Of a stretch of DNA of 64,000 nt, positions 1-6,670 are shown piece after piece. The stretch is from NCBI RefSeq assembly GCF_000011385.1, contig NC_005125.1:3906001-3970000 (forward strand), in the 5' to 3' direction. The position numbers and the translations under genes were made by a program. The DNA comes from Gloeobacter violaceus PCC 7421. GTDB taxonomy: Bacteria; Cyanobacteriota; Cyanobacteriia; Gloeobacterales; Gloeobacteraceae. Every line of letters begins with the position of its first letter. Position 1 is the stretch's first letter. The notes beneath the pieces are model-generated. The model ran no database searches. It was not told the DNA's origin and worked only from the letters and a program-made list of their open reading frames with translations.

Positions 1-982
1 GGTGGCGGCCACCCTCTACGGATTTCGCCGCTTCGACCCGCGCGTGCGCATCGCCGGGGTGATCCTCAACCGGGTGGGCTCCGAGCGCCACGCCCAAATC
101 CTCTCTGAGGCTGTGCGCAGCCAGGGTCTCGAACTATTGGGAACCGTCTACAAAGACGAAACGATCGCCCTGCCGCACCGCCACCTGGGATTGGTGCCGG
201 TGGAGGAACTGTCCGACTTTCGGCGCACCCAGCAGCAGTTGGCTGCCCTCGCCGAGCGCTCCTTCGACTGGCAGAAATTGCTGCCGCTGGTGGCCATCCA
301 ACCTACCGCCCCCGCCCCGGCGCGCTGGGAAGCGGAGCCATTGCCGCCGGTGCGCATCGCCGTCGCCCGCGACCGGGCCTTCAGCTTCTACTACCAGGAC
401 AATCTGGAATTGCTCGCGGCCCTGGGGGCGCAGCTGGAGACCTTTTCGCCTTTGGCCGGCGAGTGGCCCGATTGCCGGGGTTACTTGTTGGGAGGCGGTT
501 TTCCCGAGCTGTGCGCGGGCGAACTCAGCGCAAAAACCCGCTTCTGGGAAGGACTGCGGGGGGCGGTGGCCCGTGGGGTGCCCCTCTATGCCGAGTGCGG
601 CGGGTTGATGGTGCTGGGCGAAGCGCTGCGCACCCCCGAGGGCCGCTCCCACCCGATGGCGGGCATCCTGGAGGCCAGTTGCTGGATGGGCAAACGCACG
701 GTACTGGGCTACCGGGTGGCCACGGCTTTGCACAGTTCCTGCGCCGTCGAAGCCGGCAGACAGTTGCGCGGCCACCTGTTTCACCGCTCGCGCATGGAAC
801 CCCAGCCGGGCGCGCCGCTGTGGCAACTCGACGACGATGAGCAAGAAGGCTGGGTGCGCGGCAATCTGCACGCTTCGTATCTGCACCTGCACTGGGGTAC
901 CCAGGCGTGGGCGGCCCGCCGCTTCGTGCGCCGCTGTCTGGCGGTCGCTTTCGAGGGAAAATCCACCCCGGCCCGCTTCTGA
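1..982 (+). CDS. cbiA: cobyrinate a,c-diamide synthase, 5' truncated by window
   Basis: This is the C-terminal 326 residues of the CobB/CbiA glutamine amidotransferase, which amidates the a and c side chains of cobyrinic acid in B12 synthesis. The reading frame is open at the window edge (codons begin at base 2), so the N-terminal ATP-binding part lies outside. What remains is the end of the dethiobiotin-synthetase-like domain (AGVILNRVGSERH) and the class I amidotransferase domain, with GYLLGGGFPEL and the nucleophile elbow YAECGGLM that carries the catalytic Cys. The C-terminus has the expected LHASYLHLHW block. Another B12 gene, cobS, lies 32 kb away on the other strand. Confidence 0.93.
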   Translation, partial: VAATLYGFRRFDPRVRIAGVILNRVGSERHAQILSEAVRSQGLELLGTVYKDETIALPHRHLGLVPVEELSDFRRTQQQLAALAERSFDWQKLLPLVAIQPTAPAPARWEAEPLPPVRIAVARDRAFSFYYQDNLELLAALGAQLETFSPLAGEWPDCRGYLLGGGFPELCAGELSAKTRFWEGLRGAVARGVPLYAECGGLMVLGEALRTPEGRSHPMAGILEASCWMGKRTVLGYRVATALHSSCAVEAGRQLRGHLFHRSRMEPQPGAPLWQLDDDEQEGWVRGNLHASYLHLHWGTQAWAARRFVRRCLAVAFEGKSTPARF

Positions 983-1037
983 AGGCCACCGGTTGATAGG
1001 ATAGTCGCCAAACGGTTTGCGCTGAGCGGAGGCCCGG

Positions 1038-1733
1038 GTGCTCCTATCGATCCTGCGGGAAGTAGTCGCCGATGGCCTGCTCGCCGTGGTGCTGAGCTTT
1101 TTGTTCTGGGCGATGTGGCAGTGCCCGATCGAGCTGACCGCCCTGCTGGTAGTCACGGTGATTGGCGCACTGCGGCTGATGCGGCCCGTATGGGTCAGGC
1201 TCGCCGGTCGGATGCACCTGCGCTTCAACCAGTGGGTGGAGTGGCCTATCTGGCGGCGGGTGGCCTCGGTGCACGAGGCGGGGCACCTCATCGTCGCCCA
1301 CCGCCTTGGGGTGCCGGTCGCAGGCTACGCGCTTACCCCGGCGGCAAGTTACCTCCACCAGCACTGCGGCGCCACTTACTTCCAACACCACCCCGACCCA
1401 GGCGATCCCAAACAGTTGCTGCGCACCCTCACCGTGCTGGTGGCCGGCAAAGTGAGCGAAGAACTGGTGCTCGGTAAGTCGGTGGGAGCCGGTCATGATT
1501 TGCGCACGCTGGCACAGTGGGCTGCGCTCATCGACGCCGGACTCGAAGCCCAGGGCCGTTCCCCCGTGGGTGCCGGGTTTTGGCAGCAGGCCTGCGAGGC
1601 GGAGGCTCGCCAACTGCTCAAAGTCGACGCGCCGCTGATCGAGCAGGTAGCGGACGGCATGCGCCGCCACGTTCCGGTCGACGCGTTGCTGGCGGCGGTC
1701 GACCGCGCCCGGCAGCCGGCGACCTGCGCGTAG
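1038..1733 (+). CDS. membrane M41-type zinc peptidase without AAA domain (FtsH-like)
   Basis: A 231-aa protein with two hydrophobic segments near residues 10-28 and 33-48, then a peptidase domain. HEAGH at about 79-83 is the zinc motif. The segment AGKVSEELVLG followed by GAGHDL (Asp about 154) matches the FtsH pattern in which this Asp is the third zinc ligand. FtsH is normally over 600 aa with an AAA+ ATPase; none is present here, so any proteolysis would not be ATP-driven by this chain. The start is GTG, preceded by GGAGG. It lies 55 bases after cbiA. The substrate is unknown; peptidase activity is inferred from the intact ligands. Confidence 0.75.
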   Translation: MLLSILREVVADGLLAVVLSFLFWAMWQCPIELTALLVVTVIGALRLMRPVWVRLAGRMHLRFNQWVEWPIWRRVASVHEAGHLIVAHRLGVPVAGYALTPAASYLHQHCGATYFQHHPDPGDPKQLLRTLTVLVAGKVSEELVLGKSVGAGHDLRTLAQWAALIDAGLEAQGRSPVGAGFWQQACEAEARQLLKVDAPLIEQVADGMRRHVPVDALLAAVDRARQPATCA

Positions 1734-1753
1734 GTCCGGTTTCGGGGGATACT

Positions 1754-1781
1754 GACACCGGACACCCGACACCCGACACCC
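1754..1781 (+). repeat. four tandem heptamers abutting a start codon
   Basis: GACACCG followed by three copies of GACACCC fills 1754-1781 with no gap. The last base directly precedes the ATG at 1782, where a ribosome binding site would normally lie. It resembles the short tandem heptanucleotide repeats (STRR) described in cyanobacteria. Confidence 0.85.
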
Positions 1782-2336
1782 ATGTTCGAGGTCGAAAAAA
1801 AGTACCGCCTGCCCCGAGCGCAGCGAGACGCCCTGCAACACAAGCTCACTGAGTGCTACGGCCCGCCTCGGGTGCTGCGCGAGGAGGACGTGCACGGGTT
1901 TACCAGCCCCGAGAAGCATTACCTGCGACTGCGTGCAAGCGGCGACAGCCTCAAGCTCATCGCTAAAGGACCGACCCAACTGAGCGCCGACGGCATCCGC
2001 AGCCGCCGGGAGATCGAAGTTCCCCTCTCGCCGCAGGTGCTCGAGGCCGCCCGCTCGCTGGTGCAACTGATCGCCACCGACGCTCTACCCGCTATGCGGC
2101 GGACCCGCTCGGTCTGGAAGCTCGGTGAGGACGCGGAGGTGGTGCTGGATGACCTCGACGCACTGCCTAAAGAACCCTTTGTAGAACTGGAAATCCTGGC
2201 CTCCGACCAGGCGGCGGCCCTCAGCCGACTGCGTACCTGGGAAGAGCGGCTGGGGCTCGACCCCACCTGGCAGGAGGTCAAAAGCTACGCCCAGATTCTT
2301 TCTGAGCTGATTTCTCCCCCTCCGGAGACAGGCTGA
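1782..2336 (+). CDS. CYTH domain protein (inorganic triphosphatase/adenylate cyclase CyaB-like)
   Basis: A 184-aa single-domain CYTH protein. The N-terminus MFEVEKKYRL contains the signature ExExK. Alternating basic and acidic strands follow (HYLRLRASGDSLKLIAKGP, RREIEV, VVLDDLD, FVELEI), as expected for the eight-stranded tunnel that binds triphosphate with divalent metal. In bacteria most stand-alone CYTH proteins are tripolyphosphatases; some are class IV adenylate cyclases or thiamine triphosphatases, and the sequence alone does not decide. The ATG sits directly after four heptamer repeats and has no Shine-Dalgarno sequence, so translation may be weak or unusual. Confidence 0.85.
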   Translation: MFEVEKKYRLPRAQRDALQHKLTECYGPPRVLREEDVHGFTSPEKHYLRLRASGDSLKLIAKGPTQLSADGIRSRREIEVPLSPQVLEAARSLVQLIATDALPAMRRTRSVWKLGEDAEVVLDDLDALPKEPFVELEILASDQAAALSRLRTWEERLGLDPTWQEVKSYAQILSELISPPPETG

Positions 2337-2441
2337 AACCTTCAAAAAAATGTTATGAATAGCTCAGAGAGCCGGAACTCTCAGCGATACTGAGGGGCGT
2401 ACAGGGCTATCCATCCGTCCTGCATTCACGAAGGCGAAACC

Positions 2442-2669
2442 ATGACGACCAACTACGACAAACTGATTCAACAGGAAAAGGCCGAAGCCAAGGAAATTTG
2501 CTCGATCAACGGCGACGGGTCCGCCCAGTGCGCAGCCGCCTGGGACGCTGTCGAAGAAGTGCAGGCAGCCGCCTCCCACGCGGGCGACAAAGACAAAAAG
2601 ATGAATTCTTTGCAGAGCTACTGTGCCGACAATCCCGACGCCGCCGAGTGCCGCATCTACGAAGACTAA
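2442..2669 (+). CDS. cp12: CP12, Calvin cycle regulatory protein
   Basis: A 75-aa acidic protein matching CP12, the disordered linker that joins GAPDH and phosphoribulokinase into an inactive complex in the dark. It has both redox Cys pairs: an N-terminal pair (ICSINGDGSAQC) and the C-terminal hairpin YCADNPDAAECRIYED, which inserts into GAPDH. The central AWDAVEEVQAAASH matches the conserved helix. It is monocistronic, with about 105 bases of untranslated sequence upstream and a strong terminator 16 bases after the stop. Redox control by thioredoxin is family knowledge. Confidence 0.95.
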   Translation: MTTNYDKLIQQEKAEAKEICSINGDGSAQCAAAWDAVEEVQAAASHAGDKDKKMNSLQSYCADNPDAAECRIYED

Positions 2670-2684
2670 ATTTTGCACTATCTC

Positions 2685-2725
2685 AACAACAAGAGGCAGG
2701 AGTGATCCTGCCCCTTGTTGTTTTA
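2685..2725 (+). terminator. intrinsic terminator after CP12
   Basis: AACAACAAGAGGCAGGA at 2685-2701 pairs with TCCTGCCCCTTGTTGTT at 2706-2722 (17 pairs, one mismatch, GTGA loop), followed by TTAAA. It lies between the convergent ends of cp12 and the petN unit and may serve both. Confidence 0.9.
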
Positions 2726-2735
2726 AATGGCATTT

Positions 2736-2900
2736 TCAGCGTTTGGCCTTGCGCCTGCGGGCCGGGGGAGACGCCTGGGGCGCTTTGGGAGCGGCTCGCC
2801 GACGCCTGTCGCGAAAATCAACCCAGGTGATGTAGGCGACACCGCCGGTGATCGCCGCCAGCATCACAAACAGCAACACCACCAGAATCTGTTCGAGCAT
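2736..2900 (-). CDS. small single-span membrane protein downstream of petN
   Basis: A 54-aa protein read from ATG at 2900 to TGA at 2736. Residues 3-25 form one hydrophobic helix; a WVDFRDRRRR motif follows, then a Pro/Ala/Arg-rich basic tail. The layout (short N-terminus, one helix, strongly positive tail) suggests an N-out, C-in membrane protein. It starts 6 bases after the petN stop on the same strand, so it is probably cotranscribed with petN and may be a small subunit or assembly factor of a photosynthetic complex. I do not recognise a named family. Confidence 0.6.
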   Translation of the reverse strand: MLEQILVVLLFVMLAAITGGVAYITWVDFRDRRRRAAPKAPQASPPARRRKAKR

Positions 2901-2906
2901 GCTTGT

Positions 2907-2993
2907 CTAAAAACCGTTGCGTCCCCACACCACCAGCGCGATGGAGACGACGAAAAACGCCAACAGAGCAATCCAGCCAACGGTGGGGTCCAT
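2907..2993 (-). CDS. petN: cytochrome b6f subunit PetN
   Basis: A 28-aa protein with one membrane span and the nearly invariant C-terminus ALVVWGRNGF of PetN, the smallest subunit of the cytochrome b6f complex, at its usual length of 28-29 residues. The N-terminus MDPTVGWIALL matches the family pattern of a short lumenal or stromal end followed by GW. It stands divergent from psaD, about 175 bases apart, which puts two photosynthetic genes around one control region. It is too short for ordinary ORF thresholds. Confidence 0.92.
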   Translation of the reverse strand: MDPTVGWIALLAFFVVSIALVVWGRNGF

Positions 2994-3168
2994 CAAGCAA
3001 TACAGAACGTTACAGACTCATCATGCCACAGTTGCAAACCGGGCAACACACGGCCGATCCATCGACATATTTCTTTACGCCGCCGGTGGTTCGAGCGCCT
3101 GTCGCGCCCTTGCCAGCGCGATCTGGGGCGACCTATCATGACGCAATATCCCGAGGAGAAACCACGCT

Positions 3169-3603
3169 ATGGCGGACGTCAAGGAATTGCCTTTCGGCGG
3201 CAGCACGCCTTTGTTCGGTGGCAGCACCGGGGGATTGCTCCGCAAAGCCCAGATCGAAGAAAAATATCTGATCGTTTGGAACAGCAAAGAGGAGCAGGTC
3301 TTCGAGATGCCGACCGGCGGGGCGGCGACGATGGTCGCCGGCACCAACGTCCTGTACCTGGCGCGCAAGGAGCAGTGCCACGCCCTGCACCGGCAGCTGG
3401 TCTCCACTTTCAAAATTCGCGATTCGAAGATTTACCGGGTCTATCCCAACGGCGAACAGGTGCTGATTTTCCCGATGGACGGCGTCCCCTCGGAGAAGTC
3501 CAATCCCGGTCGCGAGGTGGTCGGTTACGTGCCGCGCAAAATTGGCGACAATCCTAACCCGGTCGATGTCAAGTTCACCGGCAAAGAAACCTTCGACGTG
3601 TAA
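3169..3603 (+). CDS. psaD: photosystem I reaction centre subunit II (PsaD)
   Basis: A 144-aa peripheral PSI subunit on the cytoplasmic side that docks ferredoxin and holds PsaC. Family signatures include the N-terminal [21 protein letters not shown]-like [30 protein letters not shown], and the C-terminal [18 protein letters not shown] that clamps PsaC. The length is usual. GAGGAGAAA precedes the ATG. A hairpin terminator follows within 10 bases, so psaD is a single-gene unit. Confidence 0.97.
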   Translation: MADVKELPFGGSTPLFGGSTGGLLRKAQIEEKYLIVWNSKEEQVFEMPTGGAATMVAGTNVLYLARKEQCHALHRQLVSTFKIRDSKIYRVYPNGEQVLIFPMDGVPSEKSNPGREVVGYVPRKIGDNPNPVDVKFTGKETFDV

Positions 3604-3608
3604 AAGCG

Positions 3609-3632
3609 GGGGGCACCCTTCGGTGTGCCCCC
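3609..3632 (+). terminator. hairpin after psaD
   Basis: GGGGGCAC at 3609-3616 pairs with GTGCCCCC at 3625-3632 around a loop with CTTCGG. No long T run follows. It separates psaD from the convergent rfbC-type gene ending at 3640. Confidence 0.75.
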
Positions 3633-3639
3633 GTGCCCA

Positions 3640-4221
3640 TTATTTCTGGTGATACACCGGCAGCCGCTCCGGGTCCGTCTGGTTGAGCGGCAAGTATTTC
3701 TGGTCCTTACCCGAGAGAACAGGGGCCTCCACCGGCCAGGGAATGCCGATGTCCGGATCGTTCCAGAGCACTCCCTGCTCATCCTCGGGATGATAGAAAT
3801 CGCTGCATTTGTAAAGAAATTCCGCCGATTCCGAGAGCACCGCGAAGCCGTGGGCAAAACCGGCCGGAACGTAGATCTGGTGCCTATTTTCGGCGGAGAG
3901 GACCACGCCCGCCCACTGGCCGAAGGTTGGAGAGCCTTTGCGAATGTCAACGGCCACATCGAAGACTTCGCCCTCCACGACCCGGCAGAGTTTGGCCTGG
4001 GGGAAACGCAACTGGTAGTGGAGACCGCGCAGGACGCCCCGCGCCGAACGCGAGCAATTGTCCTGCACGAACTCATCCGGGATTCCCAATTCGGCGAATT
4101 TGGCCCGGTGGTAGGACTCATAAAAATAGCCGCGGGCGTCGCCGAAGACCTTCGGTTCGATCACATAGACGCCCGGAAGCGCGGTTTCGATGCGTTGCAC
4201 CCGACTTTCCCCTGTGTGCAT
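3640..4221 (-). CDS. rfbC: dTDP-4-dehydrorhamnose 3,5-epimerase family protein
   Basis: A 193-aa cupin of the RmlC family, which epimerises C3 and C5 of dTDP-4-keto-6-deoxyglucose toward dTDP-L-rhamnose. Family motifs are present: RGYFYESYHRAKFAELGI, RGVLRGLHYQ with the catalytic His, VVEGEVFDVAVDIRKGSPTF, and YVPAGFAHGF. It is the last gene of the long minus-strand polysaccharide locus, about 83 bases after the nucleotidyltransferase gene. rmlA, rmlB and rmlD are not seen nearby, so either they are elsewhere or this enzyme makes a related deoxysugar. Confidence 0.9.
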   Translation of the reverse strand: MHTGESRVQRIETALPGVYVIEPKVFGDARGYFYESYHRAKFAELGIPDEFVQDNCSRSARGVLRGLHYQLRFPQAKLCRVVEGEVFDVAVDIRKGSPTFGQWAGVVLSAENRHQIYVPAGFAHGFAVLSESAEFLYKCSDFYHPEDEQGVLWNDPDIGIPWPVEAPVLSGKDQKYLPLNQTDPERLPVYHQK

Positions 4222-4304
4222 TTACAGCTGGAGCCTTACCAGATATACCGTAATTTGGCGGCAAGGGAGGATCGGGGTCGGGCGCAGCGCCCACTTCGCA
4301 GCGA

Positions 4305-5288
4305 CTAGAGGTTGGGGATGCCGAGGCAGACGTGCTTGCCGTCGCCCCAGATCGAGCGCACCAGGTCGCCGCTGAGCCGCTCGCCCAGCTGCTCACTCGT
4401 CCACATCACACTGTCGACCACGACCGAGCCGGCACGAATCACGCACCCGTCGCTCACGCAGCTGTAGCCCAGCACCCGCGCCCCTTTTTCGATGGTGCAG
4501 TGGCGGCCGATGAGCGCCTGGTCGGAGATCACCGCCCCCGGTTCGACGACCGTCCCTTCGCCGATGCGCTGGACAATCTCGGGATGGGTCAACAATTCCC
4601 AGTGCGTGTACAGATACTGCGCCAGGGTACCGACATCCGACCAGTAGGCTCCTGTGCGCATCGCAAAGACCGGTGCTCCCTCGGCCACCAGCATCGGAAA
4701 CAGGTCGTTGCCGAAGTCGAAGAAGGTCGCCTCGGGGATGTAATTGAACACCTCCGGCTCCAGCACATAGATGCCGGTGTTGGCCCACCGCGAGCGCTCG
4801 GTGCCCCGGATGGGTTTTTCTTGGAAACTTTCGACTTTGCCGTGACTGTCGCTCACCACAACCCCGAAGCGGCTCGGGTCTCCGACTTCTTTGACGGCCA
4901 TGGTGGCCACGGCGCCGGATTGTTTGTGGAACTGCAGCAGGGCGGTCAGATCCAAATCGGTCATCACGTCGCCGGAGATGACCAGAAAGGGGCCGCCGGC
5001 CAAAAAGTCCGCCTGGCGGCGCACACCGCCCGCGGTGCCCAACAGTTGCTCCTCGCGGGAGTAGCCCAGCGACACCTGGTATTGGGAGCCGTTGCCGAAA
5101 TACTCGCTGATCTTTTCGCCTTTGTAGTGCAGGTTCGCAACGACCTGGTCGAGGCCGTGCTTGCGGCACAGTCCCAGGATGTGGGCCATGACGGGCTTGT
5201 TCATCACGGGCATCAGCGGCTTGGGCAGGGCGTCGGTGAAGGGGCGCAGGCGCGTACCCTTGCCGGCGGCGAGCACGAATGCTTTCAT
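4305..5288 (-). CDS. sugar-1-phosphate nucleotidyltransferase with left-handed helix tail
   Basis: A 327-aa NDP-sugar pyrophosphorylase, starting at MKAFVLAAGKGTRLRPFT (pyrophosphorylase signature) behind GGAGGAAA. Further motifs are PKPLMPVMNKPVMAH, GTAGGVRR, SGDVMTDLD and SWANTGIYVL-like WANTGIYVLEP. Residues from about 240 carry hexapeptide-like repeats (GAVISDQALIGRHCTIEKGA). The family makes GDP-mannose, UDP-glucose or dTDP-glucose; this form is closest in general build to mannose-1-phosphate guanylyltransferase-like proteins, but the nucleotide cannot be fixed by eye. It lies within the polysaccharide locus. Confidence 0.85.
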   Translation of the reverse strand: MKAFVLAAGKGTRLRPFTDALPKPLMPVMNKPVMAHILGLCRKHGLDQVVANLHYKGEKISEYFGNGSQYQVSLGYSREEQLLGTAGGVRRQADFLAGGPFLVISGDVMTDLDLTALLQFHKQSGAVATMAVKEVGDPSRFGVVVSDSHGKVESFQEKPIRGTERSRWANTGIYVLEPEVFNYIPEATFFDFGNDLFPMLVAEGAPVFAMRTGAYWSDVGTLAQYLYTHWELLTHPEIVQRIGEGTVVEPGAVISDQALIGRHCTIEKGARVLGYSCVSDGCVIRAGSVVVDSVMWTSEQLGERLSGDLVRSIWGDGKHVCLGIPNL

Positions 5289-5377
5289 CGGTTTCCTCCA
5301 GGATGTTTGACGGGTAGACAAAGCAAAAACGATGCCAATCTCGCAGGACAGTGGGAAACAGAACAGAAATGCTGTGG

Positions 5378-6577
5378 CTATCGGGTGTCACGGGCAAACA
5401 ACCGCGAGCGCGCCTGCCAGAGCAGGCGTCTGCTGCCGCGGCCTTGATTGGCCACTTGCGCAAAGCGCGGCTCGATAAAGGCGAGCGGGCTCCACAAGCG
5501 CCCGTCGAGGGCCGCTTCTTTGAATGTGGTGGTGGCTCCGGAGCGGCGCTCCAGACAATGGGCATAGGCGGTGAAGCGGCGGCGCAGCGGGCCTGAGATG
5601 GCATACCAGGTGTCGAGCACAGCCCGCAACCCGGCAGGATCGCCGGTGCGCGCGACGTTCCAATCGGCGCTCCCGCCGGTGCGGGCGGCATGGGCGGCCA
5701 CCGCGAGCGCCCCAAAACCGTGGATCACCGGATGGATGCCATGGGCTCCGTCGCGGTAGCTCAGTTCGCGCGTCAGTCCCGGGCGTTCGGGAAAGTCGCA
5801 CCCGGCCAGCGGAGCGTAGTTCATCTGCCGGTAATAATCTTTCAACCCCCCACTCGCATGCGAATAGTACGACTCGAAGCGCGAACGGTCCTGCAGCACC
5901 AGGGCAATCACGTGCGCCTGGGCCACTGCACTCGCCCCCCGGTTGTGCTCCCGACCAAAATCGCGACCCGACCACAGCTGGTCCGCCAATCCCCGCAACC
6001 ATGTGTCGATCGCCTCGCGCTCGGAAGTGCTCAGCTCGTCGCGCACCGCATCATAAGAAGGCAGAGCGCCAAATATCCAGAAGCGCAGGGCGATGTCCCC
6101 CTCGTACCAGCCCGGTTGGTAGGACTGGGTATAATCGCAGCCGCCGGCGACGAACTGGCGCGTGACACCGTCGAAGTTGTCCTGCCAGAGGTCGATCGGT
6201 CCGGCTTCGAGGATGGCTTTCCAGTTGTCGGCGATCCGCTCGCGGTAGGCGTCCAGTTCGCTGTTGTCGGCACCGCCGTATTTGCCCCATTTGAGGGCGA
6301 GGTAGGTGGCTGAGAGCATTTCCTGGGCGGCGGCCATCTGCTGCACCCACGGCGAACGCGTGTGCAAGCAGGTTCTGGGGGTCCGCAAGCCTCCCAGATA
6401 GGTGCTCTGGGCCTCGGATTTGATCGCGGCAAAGACAGGAGAGGTATAAAGTTGCCGGGCTTCGGCCGGGCTCAAGTAGGCCCACCAGCGGCGGGCCGCG
6501 GTGGACGCCGACTGAACCGGGCAGACCAGGAGGGCCCACAATGACAGAAGCAACGGAAGCACCAGGAACAAGCGCAT
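5378..6577 (-). CDS. secreted alginate-lyase-like protein (short paralog)
   Basis: A 399-aa protein with a signal peptide (MRLFLVLPLLLSLWALLV, cleavage near QSA) and an all-helical alpha/alpha-toroid domain like alginate lyases. REHNRGAS and the later HGIHPVIHGFGAL block are where PL5 lyases place their catalytic Asn/His and Tyr/His residues. ATG 6577 is preferred over the in-frame TTG at 6631 because it opens the signal peptide. It is a paralog of the next gene upstream (6671-9277) but lacks the Ig and lectin tail. The central 587 bases are identical to that gene. The substrate is probably the locus's own polysaccharide (inference). Confidence 0.75.
   Translation of the reverse strand: MRLFLVLPLLLSLWALLVCPVQSASTAARRWWAYLSPAEARQLYTSPVFAAIKSEAQSTYLGGLRTPRTCLHTRSPWVQQMAAAQEMLSATYLALKWGKYGGADNSELDAYRERIADNWKAILEAGPIDLWQDNFDGVTRQFVAGGCDYTQSYQPGWYEGDIALRFWIFGALPSYDAVRDELSTSEREAIDTWLRGLADQLWSGRDFGREHNRGASAVAQAHVIALVLQDRSRFESYYSHASGGLKDYYRQMNYAPLAGCDFPERPGLTRELSYRDGAHGIHPVIHGFGALAVAAHAARTGGSADWNVARTGDPAGLRAVLDTWYAISGPLRRRFTAYAHCLERRSGATTTFKEAALDGRLWSPLAFIEPRFAQVANQGRGSRRLLWQARSRLFARDTR
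5772..6358. repeat. perfect 587-bp direct repeat, copy 1
   Basis: Compared line by line with 8460-9046, this tract is identical without gaps (offset 2688). The flanks on both sides diverge at once, although both genes stay homologous. It lies inside the short alginate-lyase-like paralog. Confidence 0.95.
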
Positions 6578-6670
6578 CGGTATAGCCCACGTAGCGACAA
6601 AAAATGGTGCCGCCTCGGCCTCGGTAGCCAAGACGGCGCTTCAACGTTTTCGGTTCTCGTGTGAGCGAGG

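Noticed and set aside
134-1291. Long antisense frame over cbiA and the M41 gene
   Set aside because: It is a GC-rich shadow frame with no domain and with typical low-information composition; the sense genes have clear motifs.
2366-2382. GAGAG...CTCTC hairpin in the CP12 leader as a riboswitch
   Set aside because: The stem is only five pairs and has no known aptamer features.
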